DNA from: Papilionanthe hookeriana x Papilionanthe teres
Taxonomy: Eukaryota > Streptophyta > Magnoliopsida > Asparagales > Orchidaceae
DNA length: 64,000 bases
Assembly (NCBI GenBank): GCA_022702705.1
Contig: CM040430.1
Span: forward strand, 76,263,239 to 76,327,238
Direction of reading: 5' to 3'
In this document: positions 11,072 to 22,499 of the stretch, piece after piece
How the letters are laid out: the number at the start of each line of letters is the position of its first letter
How positions within the stretch are numbered: position 1 is the stretch's first letter
Made by a program: the position numbers and the translations under genes
The notes under the pieces: model-generated
The model's database searches: none
The model's input: only the letters and a program-made list of their open reading frames with translations
What the model was told of the DNA's origin: nothing

Positions 11072-12530
11072 TTAGGAATTTTGAAAATTGTTTATCCAAC
11101 TCATGCTGTCTATGTCTTCGAGAAATGGAGGTGGTAGTCTTTCTAAATTGACTTTAGTTGGAGATATTAATTTTTTCAGATTCTTAGAATCATGTTCTTT
11201 AGGTCTTTTATTTTCTTTTGTTTCTCTCACAGCCTCTTTCTCTTTTCTAACCACATCCTCTATCTCTCTTCCACTTCTTAATCGGACAACTTCTTCTTGT
11301 TCATTAGTGCTCTCTTTATGATTGATCTCAATGTTGCTAGGAAGTGTTTCTTGGGGTCTATTACTAAGTGAGTTAGCAATTTGTCCCAGTTGATTCTCTA
11401 TGTTTATAATCACAGCATTTTGACTTTGCAATTGGTTTCTCATTTGCAATAGCACTTCTTATATAGATATCTTCTTATCCTCAAGTTGTTGATCATTGTT
11501 AGAGTACGATAGATATGAAAATCTATAGTTTGTGCTACCATGATTATTCCAACTTCCATTAGGATTTTCATGATTATTTTCTCATTTTTGGTTTCCACCC
11601 CTAGTAGTATGAGTCCAATTAAAATTAGAATGGTTTCTCCAACATGGATTGTAAAACTTAAAATATGGGTTGTTTATGGTATTTAAAGTCTCATATGATA
11701 AGTTAGAATCAATCATATGCCCTAATGAACTTTTCTCACTTACTGAAGTAAATTGAGGTTGGTTCATTCCAAATTGGTTCAACTTTCTTGATATTGTAGC
11801 AACCTGAGATGCAAGAATTGAAATTGCATCTGTATCATGAACACTGGCTACCTTTTTAGGATTTACCCTTATAGAGGGCCATTCAAATTCATTTGTACAC
11901 ATTCTTTCAATTAAAGCATACGCTTTATTAAATAATTTTGACATTAACGATCCACCAACGACAGTGTCAATTATAGACCTAAGGGATCCTACTAACCCAT
12001 TGTAAAAAGTTTGAATGAATAACCAATTGGCAGAGCATGGTGTGGACACTTTCTTAGGAGTTCCTCAAATCTTTCTTAGGCTTCGTATATTGATTCCCCT
12101 TCATACTGACAAAATGAGATAATATCGTTTCTATGTTTAGTAGTCCTTGAAGGTCGAAAATACTTAACTAGGAATTTTTGAGTTAACTCCTCCCAATTTT
12201 TAATAGAGCCAGGTGCTAATGAGTATAACCACATTTTAGTTTTATCCCTTAGTGAGAAAGAAAAAAGCCTTAGTCTAATAGCATCTTCTGACATGCCGTT
12301 ATAACGAAATTTAGCACAAAGTTCTAGAAAACTTGATAAGTGTAAATAGAGATTCTACAAAATAGTTCCCCCAAACTGGTTGTTCTACACCAGTTGGATA
12401 ATGACTAGATTTTAGTTCAAATGAGTTAGCTTCTATGACAGGGGTTTGTGTACTTGAGTGAATTTCACCTATCTTAGGATTTGCAAAATCCCTTAATGAT
12501 TTATGATGATTTTCCAAGTTATTATCTTAA
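11072..12530 (-). pseudogene. Athila gag (broken)
   Basis: Gag packages element RNA into virus-like particles. The minus strand encodes, from upstream to downstream: an N-terminal piece (12517-12311) with SLRDFANPKIGEIH; a capsid core (12294-12076) with FSFSLRDKTKMWLYSLAPGS and a QKFLVKYF block typical of retrotransposon gag; a central piece (12049-11582); and a Gln-rich coiled segment (11455-11072) with NIENQLGQIANSL. The same order occurs in the Athila gag at 17578-18900. Several stops and frameshifts separate the pieces, so no full Gag can be made. The gene continues into the protease fragment at 10.7-10.9 kb. Confidence 0.85.
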
Positions 12531-12973
12531 ATGTTTTCCATTTCCATTTCTAGTTTTTTAATTCCATTTTGTTTTTTGATTGTTTTCTTTTTTTCTAACT
12601 CAGGATCATAAGGCACAAATCCTGCAGATCCTTTAGTTTAGACACATAAAACAACATACAATACATTAACAATTAAACAAAAAATATTTTCAACACAAGA
12701 AAACATTTCACAAACACTTTGTTTTTCACACAAACAGTTTCTTCACAACACTTTTTCATACAAAAAAACTTTTCACACAAAACAGTTTTTACGACATTAC
12801 AATTTTCCAAGTCTAAGACTAAATACTTCAACTAAAATCCTCTTAAAAGTTAAGATCAATCGTGTGATTCACGACAATGACACCAAAAACTTGATCCCCG
12901 ATTACAATATACAAGAGTTTAATCCTTTAATTTTTTTGTGTAAATTTCTTCCTTTACAACGGTGTCAAAAACT
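12531..12973 (-). other. Athila 5' leader with decayed primer-binding site
   Basis: Minus-strand region between the LTR end (12974) and gag. Next to the LTR, 12958-12972 reads on the minus strand agtttttgacaccgttg, which aligns with agtttttggcgccgttgcc at the tRNA-Asp primer site of the Athila at 17394; the site is mutated. No gene seen. Confidence 0.55.
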
Positions 12974-14970
12974 TGACTCCAAAGCAAAGTAAGATTTCAA
13001 TTATGTCTTTAAATAGTAGGGATTTTATGCAAGTATATGTATCATTATCAAGTAATATAAAGCTTTCTGATTAAGCTCTGAATATCGATCTTAAGGAGAT
13101 CACAGTAAATCACAGTGGCTTTCAAGAGAAGTTCTAGTATACAATAACACGCCCTAGCTCGGAAGGTCGATAAAGGTTTTGACTACAATATTACTTCTAC
13201 TCCTAAACTAAAATACTTAGTGAAAATTAGAAAGTGGGGTTTATATATACTAAAAGTACTCTTCCTCATGCAATGAAATTAGTGACATGTGTAAAAGTAA
13301 AACAAGTAGCAAGAGAGACTGTGACAAATAGGTGCAATTATATTATTTACCCTACTTGGTTCTATAAAGAACATAAGTTAATCTTATGCTTTGAAATCTT
13401 AAAGATGGGTTAGGCATGGAAGATACTAGCTCTCACTCTAGAGTTCCCTCTTCTACTTCCACTTGGGGGCTAACATCTCATATCAAAACTTAAAACATCA
13501 AACCAAATTAGGGGCTTTAGCCCGTCACTCTAAAAATCTCTAATTTTACACCAATTAAAGTATATCTGCCTATTTATTTGCACTCAATTATATGAACTAC
13601 ATTCTCACCCATATAATCTCATGTGATTCTTACCAATAGTTGACTGAGACAATACCGCATTGGTTCTTACATGTTCTTACAATAGATTTTAACATGCAAG
13701 TTGATCAAGTTTACATGTAAATGAAGAACAAAGTAAAATCATCATAATATATTCTCACTCTACTCAATTCTATATCCTACACATGCAGACTAATTCATTG
13801 TAAGAGGGAAGAGTAAAGTAAACTACTCACTACACATGGAGAAACAACAAGAACTTTTCATTGAACAAGACTTTGAAACCACACAAACAAAGTACTAGAT
13901 TCAAATCAAAATCCAATGAAAATACTTATCTTTGATGAAAATTAAACTCTCCTTGTATAGAAAAAGCGATCTCCTTACAATCTTATCCAAGAATAAAGTA
14001 AAAAGAAAAGAAGAAATCTCCCGCTCTCTCTCTTTCTCTCTCACCTTGTCGCTTCACTTGGGGCTCACGCCCAATTGATTTTCTTCTTCTCCAAGCCTTC
14101 TTCTCCTCTTCTAATAGTTCCTCTCCCTTCTCTAAATCTTTTTCTTCAAGAGTTTCCAAGTCTTAATTATAATTTCTCAAGAGATGCTTAAGTATCTCTT
14201 CAAAAAGAGTCCACATTTAATGAATCTTCCAAAGGGTGTCTCTCTTTAATAATAACTCATTCTAACCAAAAGACACACGCCTTCACTCCAAGAGATACAT
14301 CTTTTCACTTAAAGAGACACATCACTTCATTTATAACTTCAATAACTACCTTCTAACCGCCCCAAATACTTATCCAAAGTCCTTTTTTATCATTTCCAAT
14401 GGATTTCCCAAGAGACAAACTTCGTAAAGCTTCAAAAATCGTCCAAATCCGACGTTTATTCTAGAAATTATGGCAAAAATCATCACCAACCATTTTCTAG
14501 CGGCGAAGCACAAGTTTTTCGGCGCTTAGACGCCGTTTTTCATCATGAATGACAGTTAAGTGCCAGTTTTGGTGCTTAGGCGCCATCCTGCACGCAACTC
14601 CAATGTTTCGCTTCGTTTAGCTCCGTTTCAGCTCTGTTTTGCCTCATTTCAGTTGTGTATTGCTCCTAACAGATATAACTACAATATAGATATAAAAACA
14701 AAGTATAATTTCATTCAAATATATGTGATAAATTTAAAAGAGATTAAGCATAAAAATATATATCAAAATGTGCCAGGTCAGAATTTTCTTCATTGCTCGT
14801 TTTGGTTCTAAATTACACTGTATTTACTTTATTTTTGTTCCATTTGCTCCAATCACTCCAAATTCTTTAATTTGATGTACCTACAACTAAAAATACAAGA
14901 AAACATACCTTTAAAGTTCAATATCATTATAAAATTTAGCATAAAAAGTAGTACATTTTTAGGTGGATCA
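12974..14970 (-). mobile_element. Athila LTR (2.0 kb), minus orientation
   Basis: On the plus strand it starts TGACTCC and ends GGATCA, that is TGATCC...GAGTCA on the minus strand. It carries the reversed terminal block (gcaagtatatgtatcatt, atcaagtaatataaag, atatcgatcttaaggag at 13030-13105) and, at its other end, the reversed gatattgcactttaaa block. It is the 5' LTR of the element whose gag and protease lie at 12530-10703. GGCGCTTAGACGCC-like palindromes sit at 14520-14590. Confidence 0.75.
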
Positions 14971-15430
14971 CCCTTCTCTTCCTTTGGATTCCTATAACAA
15001 TTTTTTCCAAAATTGAGCCACTCACCTATTGGATTTTCTATTACCACATTTCCTTGAAGATCCTACCTTTTGGAAGTCATGAAAATAAAATTTTCTAATC
15101 TAAATTAAGAGTATTTTTAGGTGACTTCGGTTATCTAAGATGTAATTAACTATAGGGGCTTGCCCTTATAGGAAACTTAATGACCCCAGATTAATATAAA
15201 CTATCTAATTCTTTTTTATTAGATAAGGAAAGTTGTCGGTCAACATAAATGGTTTGCAGATCAGACGGAAGTTATGAATTCTTTAGTTTATCTGATCAAG
15301 CCTCACCATCAAGTAATGTATCTATTCTTCGGGATAGATACATGGCTTGTGGTGCAGAGCTTAATTATTTAAACTATTTTTTATATGAGATCAATTTGAT
15401 TTCATATTTCAAATAAAAATTATATTTTCT

Positions 15431-15489
<59 letters not shown>

Positions 15490-15573
15490 TATTAAATTAA
15501 ATCTATTTTAAATCTGGTGTCGGGATACTCTTTTCGACGACCGATAATTTCTAACTTTTGCACCGATAATCTT
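14971..15573 (+). mobile_element. Fragment of a Tat/Ogre LTR 3' end
   Basis: Contains ggtgacttcgg, taattaactatagggg, cttgcccttatag and atgtatctattcttcggg in an order matching the reverse complement of 22500-23060, the inner end of the large Tat LTR. It is followed directly by a Tat primer site, so it is the 3' end of a 5' LTR in plus orientation. It is interrupted by an (AT)n/(AC)n run at 15438-15490 and truncated on the left by the minus-strand Athila LTR. Confidence 0.7.
15438..15490. repeat. (AT)n followed by (AC)n microsatellite
   Basis: About 38 bases of AT repeat followed by a short AC repeat, read directly; it lies within the Tat LTR fragment. Confidence 0.95.
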
Positions 15574-15574
15574 C

Positions 15575-15592
15575 TGGCGACTCCGCTGGGGA
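15575..15592 (+). other. Primer-binding site, tRNA-Arg type
   Basis: TGGCGACTCCGCTGGGGA is nearly complementary to the 3' end of plant tRNA-Arg(ACG) plus CCA, the primer used by Tat/Ogre elements. It lies just after the Tat LTR fragment. Sixty-three bases later the Athila LTR begins, so the Athila inserted in, or recombined with, the leader of an older Tat element. Confidence 0.7.
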
Positions 15593-15655
15593 AAGTTTGT
15601 CTTCATTGAGACCAGGAAATGTTATGTTCATACATCAGTAATGCGTTCATATCCT

Positions 15656-17294
15656 TGATGCACCAAAAATATATACGGTTTTTACTATCTAATTTCACCC
15701 ATTTTTTGTGATATTGCACTTTAAACAAAGTATTTTTCATGATTTGTTGTAGGTATGATGATTTTAGGTGATTGAAACGAAAAGATGCAAAAAAGAACGA
15801 ACTCAGAGCAAAAAGGAGCAAAATGGTGAAAAAGTGTTTTGGCGCCGCCGGTGCCCAAATCGAGACTCCAGCAATTAATTGGCACGATAGAGCGGCGCCG
15901 GCGCCCAAAGTCAGCGGAATTCAAAATTTGACAGTTTTGACAAAATTTTGAAGGGATGCCTATGGAAACTCTTGGGATTTCATCCCTAACTCTTAAATAA
16001 CTGATTTTGGACGAGAGAAGGGGCTCTCTTGCATTCTATTGCTCTCTCTTAGAGTTCTAGTGTGTGTTAAGTGTTAGGGTTTAGTAGAGTAGTGTGCAGA
16101 AGTGAGGATTTGAAAGGAATTCTTCTCTAAGGAGTGAATGAGAAGAAGTAAAATGAGAGATTGCTTCTTCTTTTCCATTCTAAAGAGAGAATCAAGTATT
16201 GTAAAGAAGAGAGAAGAGGATTCAAAGAAACTTCAAAGGGATTGTATTGGGGAAGAGAAAGAGATAAGTTGTATTTTCTTTTGTGGTTTGTATGACTTTT
16301 CTTTTATATATAAAATCCATGTTTTATTATATCTTCTCCATGAATTCTGAGTAATCTTCTTTGTCTTTCTTCTTTCTTAGAGATGTGATGATGGTTTGAT
16401 GTAGATTTGATGTGCTTTTAATGTATTGAAGAGATTGTGATGGTTTTTCATTTAGAACTTAATTTTCTTTTGATTTGGCCAATTAAAATGTTAAAATATG
16501 TTATTGAACATTAAGTTTGAAAGGATTTAATGTCCTACAACAATAATGAAAGATCCATTCAATTTCCATGGATGAATTGTGTAGTTCATGAGAATTGCGT
16601 GCAAATAATAGGAAATGTGTTTTGAAGGACTTAATGTGGAGATTTCAAGGTGTGACAGTCGAAATCCCCGAATTGGTTCTAAGATTAGTAATTAATATCA
16701 AAGGTTAGCCTTCGGGTGAAGGGTGAGTGGGAGCTCCGAAGTGAGAGCCGGTATCCTCCCAGCCTAGCCTTAGAGTTAATGACTCTTTTCTTATTTAGAG
16801 GAGGGGGTACTCTTATAAAGGTAAAGAATCATCTATGTTCCTATTTGACACAATAAATTAGATAACTGATCCATATCAATGCACACATCATATTCTCATT
16901 GCAAGAAGAAAGATACTTTTCTCATATATATCAAAAACCTTTCAAATACTTAGTTTAGTGTGTCTGTTAGATAATTCTGTTTTCAAGTTATTAGAAGTAA
17001 TTGTAGTTTAGTTAGTTGTTACTGTTTTCTGCATAGTAGTAGTAGAAGTAAGTGTTGAACTTTAAATGTAATTAGAGTATATGATTTCAGTGCTTTATTA
17101 TAACTTGTGAAACTTTTACTTTACTTCAACTTAAAACCTCCCTGTGTAATCGATAACAAGGACTCCACTAGAGTCTTGTATTACTTGATACGATACGTAT
17201 ACTTGCGTTCGAGTACGTAGAATTTATAAAATTATTATAAATATATAAATTTGAGTTCATAAATTATTGCATATATATAAGCCCCTCATGATCA
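15656..17294 (+). mobile_element. Left (5') LTR of the Athila composite
   Basis: Starts TGATGCACCAAAAATATA, shared with 56086, and ends CATGATCA just before agtttttggtg. It carries paired GC palindromes (gcgccgccggtgccc and ggcgccggcgccc near 15840-15910) and the terminal block cgatacgtatacttgcg. The length of 1639 bases fits the other Athila LTRs here. Confidence 0.85.
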
Positions 17295-17393
17295 AGTTTT
17301 TGGTGTCTTTGCTGAAGCTTAAAATCTTCTTACAGTGGTAACAAATTCTTGCATTTAATTAAATATAATTAAAGTCCCTGTGTGCCAAGTTTT

Positions 17394-17410
17394 TGGCGCC
17401 GTTGCCGGGG
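17394..17410 (+). other. Primer-binding site, tRNA-Asp type
   Basis: TGGCGCCGTTGCCGGGG is complementary to the 3' end of plant tRNA-Asp plus CCA, the primer typical of Athila. It lies 100 bases after the LTR, further than usual. An agtttttgg word directly after the LTR end (17295) and again before the site suggests a short duplicated segment in between. Confidence 0.85.
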
Positions 17411-17577
17411 AAGTAACGAAGTCAAAGTAAAAAATAAAAAAAAAGTAAAAAAAAGTATTTGTATTATTGTATATGCGTAGTAGTGGATCTATAGATTTAG
17501 TGCCTTACGATTCAGAGTTAGAGCGTACTGTCAGAAAGATTAGAAAACAACAAAAATAAATAAAAAATCATTGCGAA

Positions 17578-19612
17578 ATGGCGAATATTCAAGATAATCA
17601 GAGAAATGATATTGGAAATTTGCTAAGACCTTTAAGAGATTATGCTAACCCAACAACAGATGAAATTCATATAACTATTCAAAATCCTGATGTTGCTGCT
17701 AATTCATTTGAACTTAAACCTGCTATTATCCAAATGTTACAAAATAATTAATTCAGAGGAACACCTAATGAGGATCTAAATTTACATCTTGCTAGTTTTT
17801 TAGAACTGTGTGCTAATCTTAAATATGATGGAGTGTCTACTGACGCTGTCAGACTTATACTTTTTCCTTTCTCGTTAAGGGATAAAGCTAAGGCGTCGTT
17901 AAACTCGTTAGCACCTGGATCTATTAGAACTTGAGGAGAATTATCTCAAAAGACTGCTAAGCTAAGAAATATTTCCCTCCATCAAAGACTGCTAAGCTAA
18001 GAAATGATATTACATCTTTTTGTCAGTTTGAAGGTGAGTCTATATATGAAGCTTGGGAGAGATTTAAAGATCTTCTTAGGAAGTGCTCACATCATGCTTT
18101 ACCAGATTGGTTAATAATTCAAACATTTTATAATGGATTAGTGGGATCATTGAGATCTATTATAGTGCTGCTGCCGGTGTATCATTAATGTCAAAACCTT
18201 TTGATGAAGCATACACATTAATTGAAGAAATGACTACTAATAATTTTCAATGATCCTCTGAACGGGTAAATCCTAAGAGAGTAGCTAGTGTTCATGATTC
18301 AGATATGATGACTATGGTAGTTTCTCAAATTGCAGCCCTTTCTAAAAAAATAGATAAATATGGAATGAATTATTCTCAACTACCTCAAGTGTTGGAGGAA
18401 AATTCATTTGGACAGATAACTGAATCTCAAACACCTTATGAGACTTTAAATGCTATTAATAGACCTAATAATCCTTATTCAAATTATTATAATCCTGGTT
18501 GGAAGAATCAATCAAATTTTAATTGGAATAATAGTAATGCTAATGTTAACTCGCACTGGGCTAACAATTCTATGAATCCAATTGGAAATTCAAACAATCA
18601 TGGAAATACTAAGTTTAGACCATCTTATCCCCCTGGATTCAATAGTAACCTACAATTTAATAATAAGAAGTTGTCTACTAAAGAAATGATTCTGAATATA
18701 GGAAATCAATTACAAGCTCAAAGTGTTGCTATGAAAAATATTGAAATTCAATTAAGACATATTTTCATTGCACTTAATCATAGACCTTCTGGAAAACTTC
18801 CAAGCAATGTAGAGATCAATTCAAAAGATCAAAATAAGGAACAACTTAAGGCTATTCAATTAATGAGTGGAAAAGAATTGGAAACTAGAGTGCAAAAAGA
18901 AGTTGAAATAGAAAATGAGAAGGTGAAAATTGAAAAAGGTTCAAACAAGATTTATCCAGACTTGGATTATCCTCTTGAGCCAATGAAGATAACTGCTGAA
19001 AAACCACCACTTCCATTTCCTCAAAGATTAAAGAAGCAAAATAGGGATAAAAGTTTTGGAAAATTTTTGGAAATTCTTAAGAAATTAGCGATAAATATTT
19101 CTTTTGTTGAAGCATTGGAACAGATGCCTGACTATGCTAAGTTTATGAAGGATATTTTGAGAAAGAAAAGAAAGTTTACAGATCATGAAACTGTTGCACT
19201 TAGCGAAGAGTGTAGTGCAATAATTCAGAAGCTTCCTGAAAAACTTAAAGATCTTGGTAGTTTCATTATTCCGTGTGCTATAGGTGAAAATTTTTTCGGA
19301 AAGGCTTTATGTGATCTGGGAGCGAGTATTAATCTTATGCCTTTATCAACTTTCAAAAGGTTGGAAATAGAAGAAATTTCTCCTACATCTATGACTCTTC
19401 AGTTGGCCGATCGTTCCATTACTTACCCTAAAGGAGTGGTGGAAGATGTGTTAGTGAAAGTGGATAAATTTATCTTTCCTGTAGATTTTATTGTACTATA
19501 TATGAAGGAAGATAATGAAATTCCAATCATTTTGGGAAGACCATTCCTTGCTTCTGGAAGAGCGGCAATTGATGTTCAAAAAGGAGAATTAACTATGAGA
19601 GTTAATGATTAA
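17578..19612 (+). pseudogene. Athila gag-protease (broken)
   Basis: Gag and aspartic protease of the left half-element. The first ATG (17578) opens MANIQDNQRNDIGNLLRPLR, with capsid words FPFSLRDKAKASLNSLAPGS near 17.86-17.93 kb. In-frame stops occur near 17750 and 17930. The 20-base word agactgctaagctaagaaat is duplicated at ~17957 and ~17985 and disturbs the frame. From 18305 a 435-codon open frame runs to 19612 with an Asn-rich linker (YNPGWKNQSNFNW), a coiled segment, then the protease: CDLGASINLM (active-site Asp codon 19313-19315), LQLADRSITYPKG and IILGRPFLASG. There is no CCHC zinc knuckle. The 435-codon stretch is unusually intact for this locus. Confidence 0.9.
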
Positions 19613-19615
19613 GAG

Positions 19616-21127
19616 GTGACTTTTAATATTTTAAAATCTATAAAGTATCCCTCAATGGAAAAAGATAATGAATGTTTTAGGATGGAGGTCTGTGATTATC
19701 TGAGAAACGATCATTTCAAAAATATATTTGAAAAGGAAGAAGAATATAAAAAAATATTTGAAGGAGAAATTAAAGATGGTGAAAATTTAGATAATGAGAA
19801 GAATGAAGATTTGGAGTATGTTCAGGAGAGATTCGAAATATTAGACACTATGAAAGGTGGAAATAATAGTATAATTCTATATATCATAAAACCTCCTGAA
19901 CTTAAGATAAAAATTCTCCCTAATCATTTAAAGTATATGTTTTTGGGAGAATTTTCTACCTTGCCAGTTATAGTATCTTCGGAGTTAAATGATTATCAAG
20001 AACAAAAACTGTTGGAAACTTTAAAAAGATACAAGAAAACTTTTGGATGGACTTTGGCGGATATTAAAGGAGTTAGTACTTTGATTTGTATGAATAGAAT
20101 TTTATTAGATGAAGAACATAAACCGAGAGTTGATCCTCAAAGGAGATTAAATCCTATAATGAAAAAAGTAGTTAAGAAAGAGATTTCAAAATGGCTGGAT
20201 GATGGAATTATTTATTCTATTTCAGACAGTGCTTAGGTAAGTCCAATACATTGTGTACCAAAAAAGGGAAGAGTGACTGTTGAAGTAAATGAAAGTAATG
20301 AAATTATAACCACAAGACAAATTAATGGATGGCGAATTTGTATTGATTATAGGAAATTAAATGCCGCCACTAGAAAAGATCACTTTCCTCTTCCTTTTCT
20401 CGATCAACTAGATAAACTTGCTGGACACAAGTACTACTGTTTTTTGGATGGATATACTGGTTACTAACAAATACATATTTCTCCTGAGGATCAAGAAAAG
20501 ACAATATTTACTAGCCCTTATGAAACCTTTGCTTTTTGAAGAATGCCTTTTGGACTGTGTAATGCACCTGCAATATTTCAAAGATGTATGATGTCTATCT
20601 TCAGTAGTATGATAGATAATGGAATAAAAGTTTTTATAAATGATTTCTCTATATTCGGGACTTCATTTGAAATTTGTTTGGAAAAATTAGCAAAAGTTTT
20701 GGATCTTTGTGAGAAAACAAATCTAGTTCTGAATTGGGAGAAATGTCAATTTATAATTGCAGGAGGAATTGTGCTTGGGCATAAAATTTTTGAACATGGT
20801 ATGAAGGCCGATCCTGCTAAAATTAGAGTAATTGAGAGATTACCACCACCCACTACTGTAAGAGAGGTGAGGAGTTTCTTAGAACACGCTGGATTTTACA
20901 GGCGATACATTAACGATTTTTCTAAAATTACTAAACTTTTGTGCCAACTTTTAGGAAATGATAGAAAGTTTGATTTTAATGATGAATGCTTAAGAGCTTT
21001 CGAATTATTAAAAGAAAAGTTAATCACTGCACCTATAATTGTTTCACCCGGATGGGAGAAACCATTCGAACTGATGTGTGATGCTAGTGATTATGCAATC
21101 GGAGTACCATTGGGACAACAGGCATGA
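19616..21127 (+). pseudogene. Athila reverse transcriptase (broken)
   Basis: RT copies element RNA into DNA. An open piece at 19616-20236 carries the pre-RT linker and ends before a TAG. It is followed by CIDYRKLNAATRKDHFPLPF at 20338-20397, then a TAA at 20465, then MPFGLCNAPAIFQRCM and the palm motif at 20543-20670. The catalytic box reads VFINDFSIFG where Athila RTs have (M/V)DD, so the first catalytic Asp is Asn. The region ends with the start of RNase H (CDASDYAIG). With at least three stops and a changed active site it is inactive. It overlaps the next reading by a frameshift at ~21100. Confidence 0.9.
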
Positions 21128-22304
21128 TAAAGTTTTCAAAGTTATTTATTATGCTAGTAAAACTCTTAATGAGGCTCAAATTAATTATACCACAACAGAA
21201 AGAGAATTATTAGCTATAGTATTTGCTTTTGAAAAATTTAGACCTTATTTAATTGGAACTAAAAGTATTGTGCATACAAACCATTCGACTATCAAATATT
21301 TAATACAAAAGAAGGATGCAAAACCTAGGCTCATTAGATGGATACTTCTTCTACAAGAATTTGATTTTATGATAGTTGATGGGAAGGGAATTGATAACCA
21401 AATAGCCGATCATCTGTCCAAAATAGAAAATGATAAATTATCTGAATTTAAAAAAGAAGTTATAGAAATTTTCCCTGATGAGCAACTTTATACTATTATG
21501 GAAAGAAATTTGCCTTGGTATGCTGATATTGTGAATTATATTGTAAGTGATATTGTACCACCTCATTTAACAAGGAAAAAACAAAAAGTGTTTAAATATG
21601 ATGCAAAATTCTATTTTTGGGATGAGCCTTATCTATATAAACAGTGTAAGGATATGATTATTAGGAAATGTGTGTCACAAGAAGAAACAAATTTGATTAT
21701 TCAACAATGTCATGATTCTGAATTTGGAGGTCATTTTGGTGTTGATAAAACTGCTTTTAAGATATTAAAATCTGGATTTTATTGGCATAATCTATTTAGA
21801 GATGTTTATAAATATATTAAATCATTTGATCGATGTCAGAGAGTAGGTAATATATCTAGAAGAAATGAAATGCCTCTAAATTATAATTTGGAAGTTGAAA
21901 TTTTCGATGTATGGGGATTAGATTTTATGGGACCATTTACTCCTTCATTTGGAAATCTATATATATTAGTTGTTGTTGATTATGTCTCGAAATAGATTGA
22001 AGCTGTTGCTTTACCAAGATGTGATACTCGGAGTGTTTCAAAAATTTTAAAGAAAAATATATTTACAAGATATGAAATGTGGAGAGTGATCATAACTGAT
22101 GGTGGATCCCATTTCAGGAATAATCAAATTAAGAGATTAAGTGAGAAGTATAATATTATTTATAGAATCTCTACTGCTTATCATCCCCAGACCAGTGGTT
22201 TAGCATAAGTATCTAATCGTGAAATTAAAAGAATTTTTGGAGAAAACTGTGGATAATCATAATTAGATTGGTCTGCTCGATTAGATACTGCTTTATGGGC
22301 TTAT
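21078..22304 (+). pseudogene. Athila RNase H and integrase, left half (truncated)
   Basis: RNase H segment: [20 protein letters not shown] and a [15 protein letters not shown] end. The integrase follows, with the zinc-finger region ([17 protein letters not shown], then FDRCQRVG), the core GLDFMGPF, and ITDGGSHF. At the third catalytic position the Glu codon found in the second copy (GAA, 50518-50520) is TAA (22206-22208), so this copy is dead. Sense ends at LDTALWAY, where the sequence jumps at 22302-22306 (tatag) into a second RNase H copy. Confidence 0.88.
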
Positions 22305-22494
22305 AGTATTTGCTTTTGAATAATTTAGACCTTATTTAATTGGAACTAAAAATATTGTGCATACAGACCATTCGTATATCAAATATTTAATGCAAAAGAA
22401 GTATGCAAAACCGAGGCTAATTAGATGGATACTTCTTCTACAAGAATTTGATTTATGATAGTTGATGGGAAGGGAGCTGAAAATCAAATAACTG
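22305..22494 (+). pseudogene. Second RNase H fragment of the chimeric Athila
   Basis: From 22307 the sequence repeats 21219-21410 (tatttgcttttgaa, then gaccttatttaattggaac, then ggatacttcttctacaag), with substitutions and small indels. It continues without a break, across the 27-kb Tat insertion, into aatcatctatcaagaat at 49725. The equivalent in the first copy is gatcatctgtccaaaat at ~21411. So this is the start of the right half-element. Confidence 0.88.
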
Positions 22495-22499
22495 ATCAT
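22495..22499. repeat. Target-site duplication (left copy) of the Tat/Ogre element
   Basis: atcat immediately left of the LTR start TGTCGG; the identical atcat is at 49725-49729, right after the LTR end TCAACA. Confidence 0.9.

Noticed and set aside
17394..17410. tRNA gene from the tRNA-Asp complement
   Set aside because: Only the 17-base primer complement is present, without the rest of a tRNA; it is a primer-binding site.
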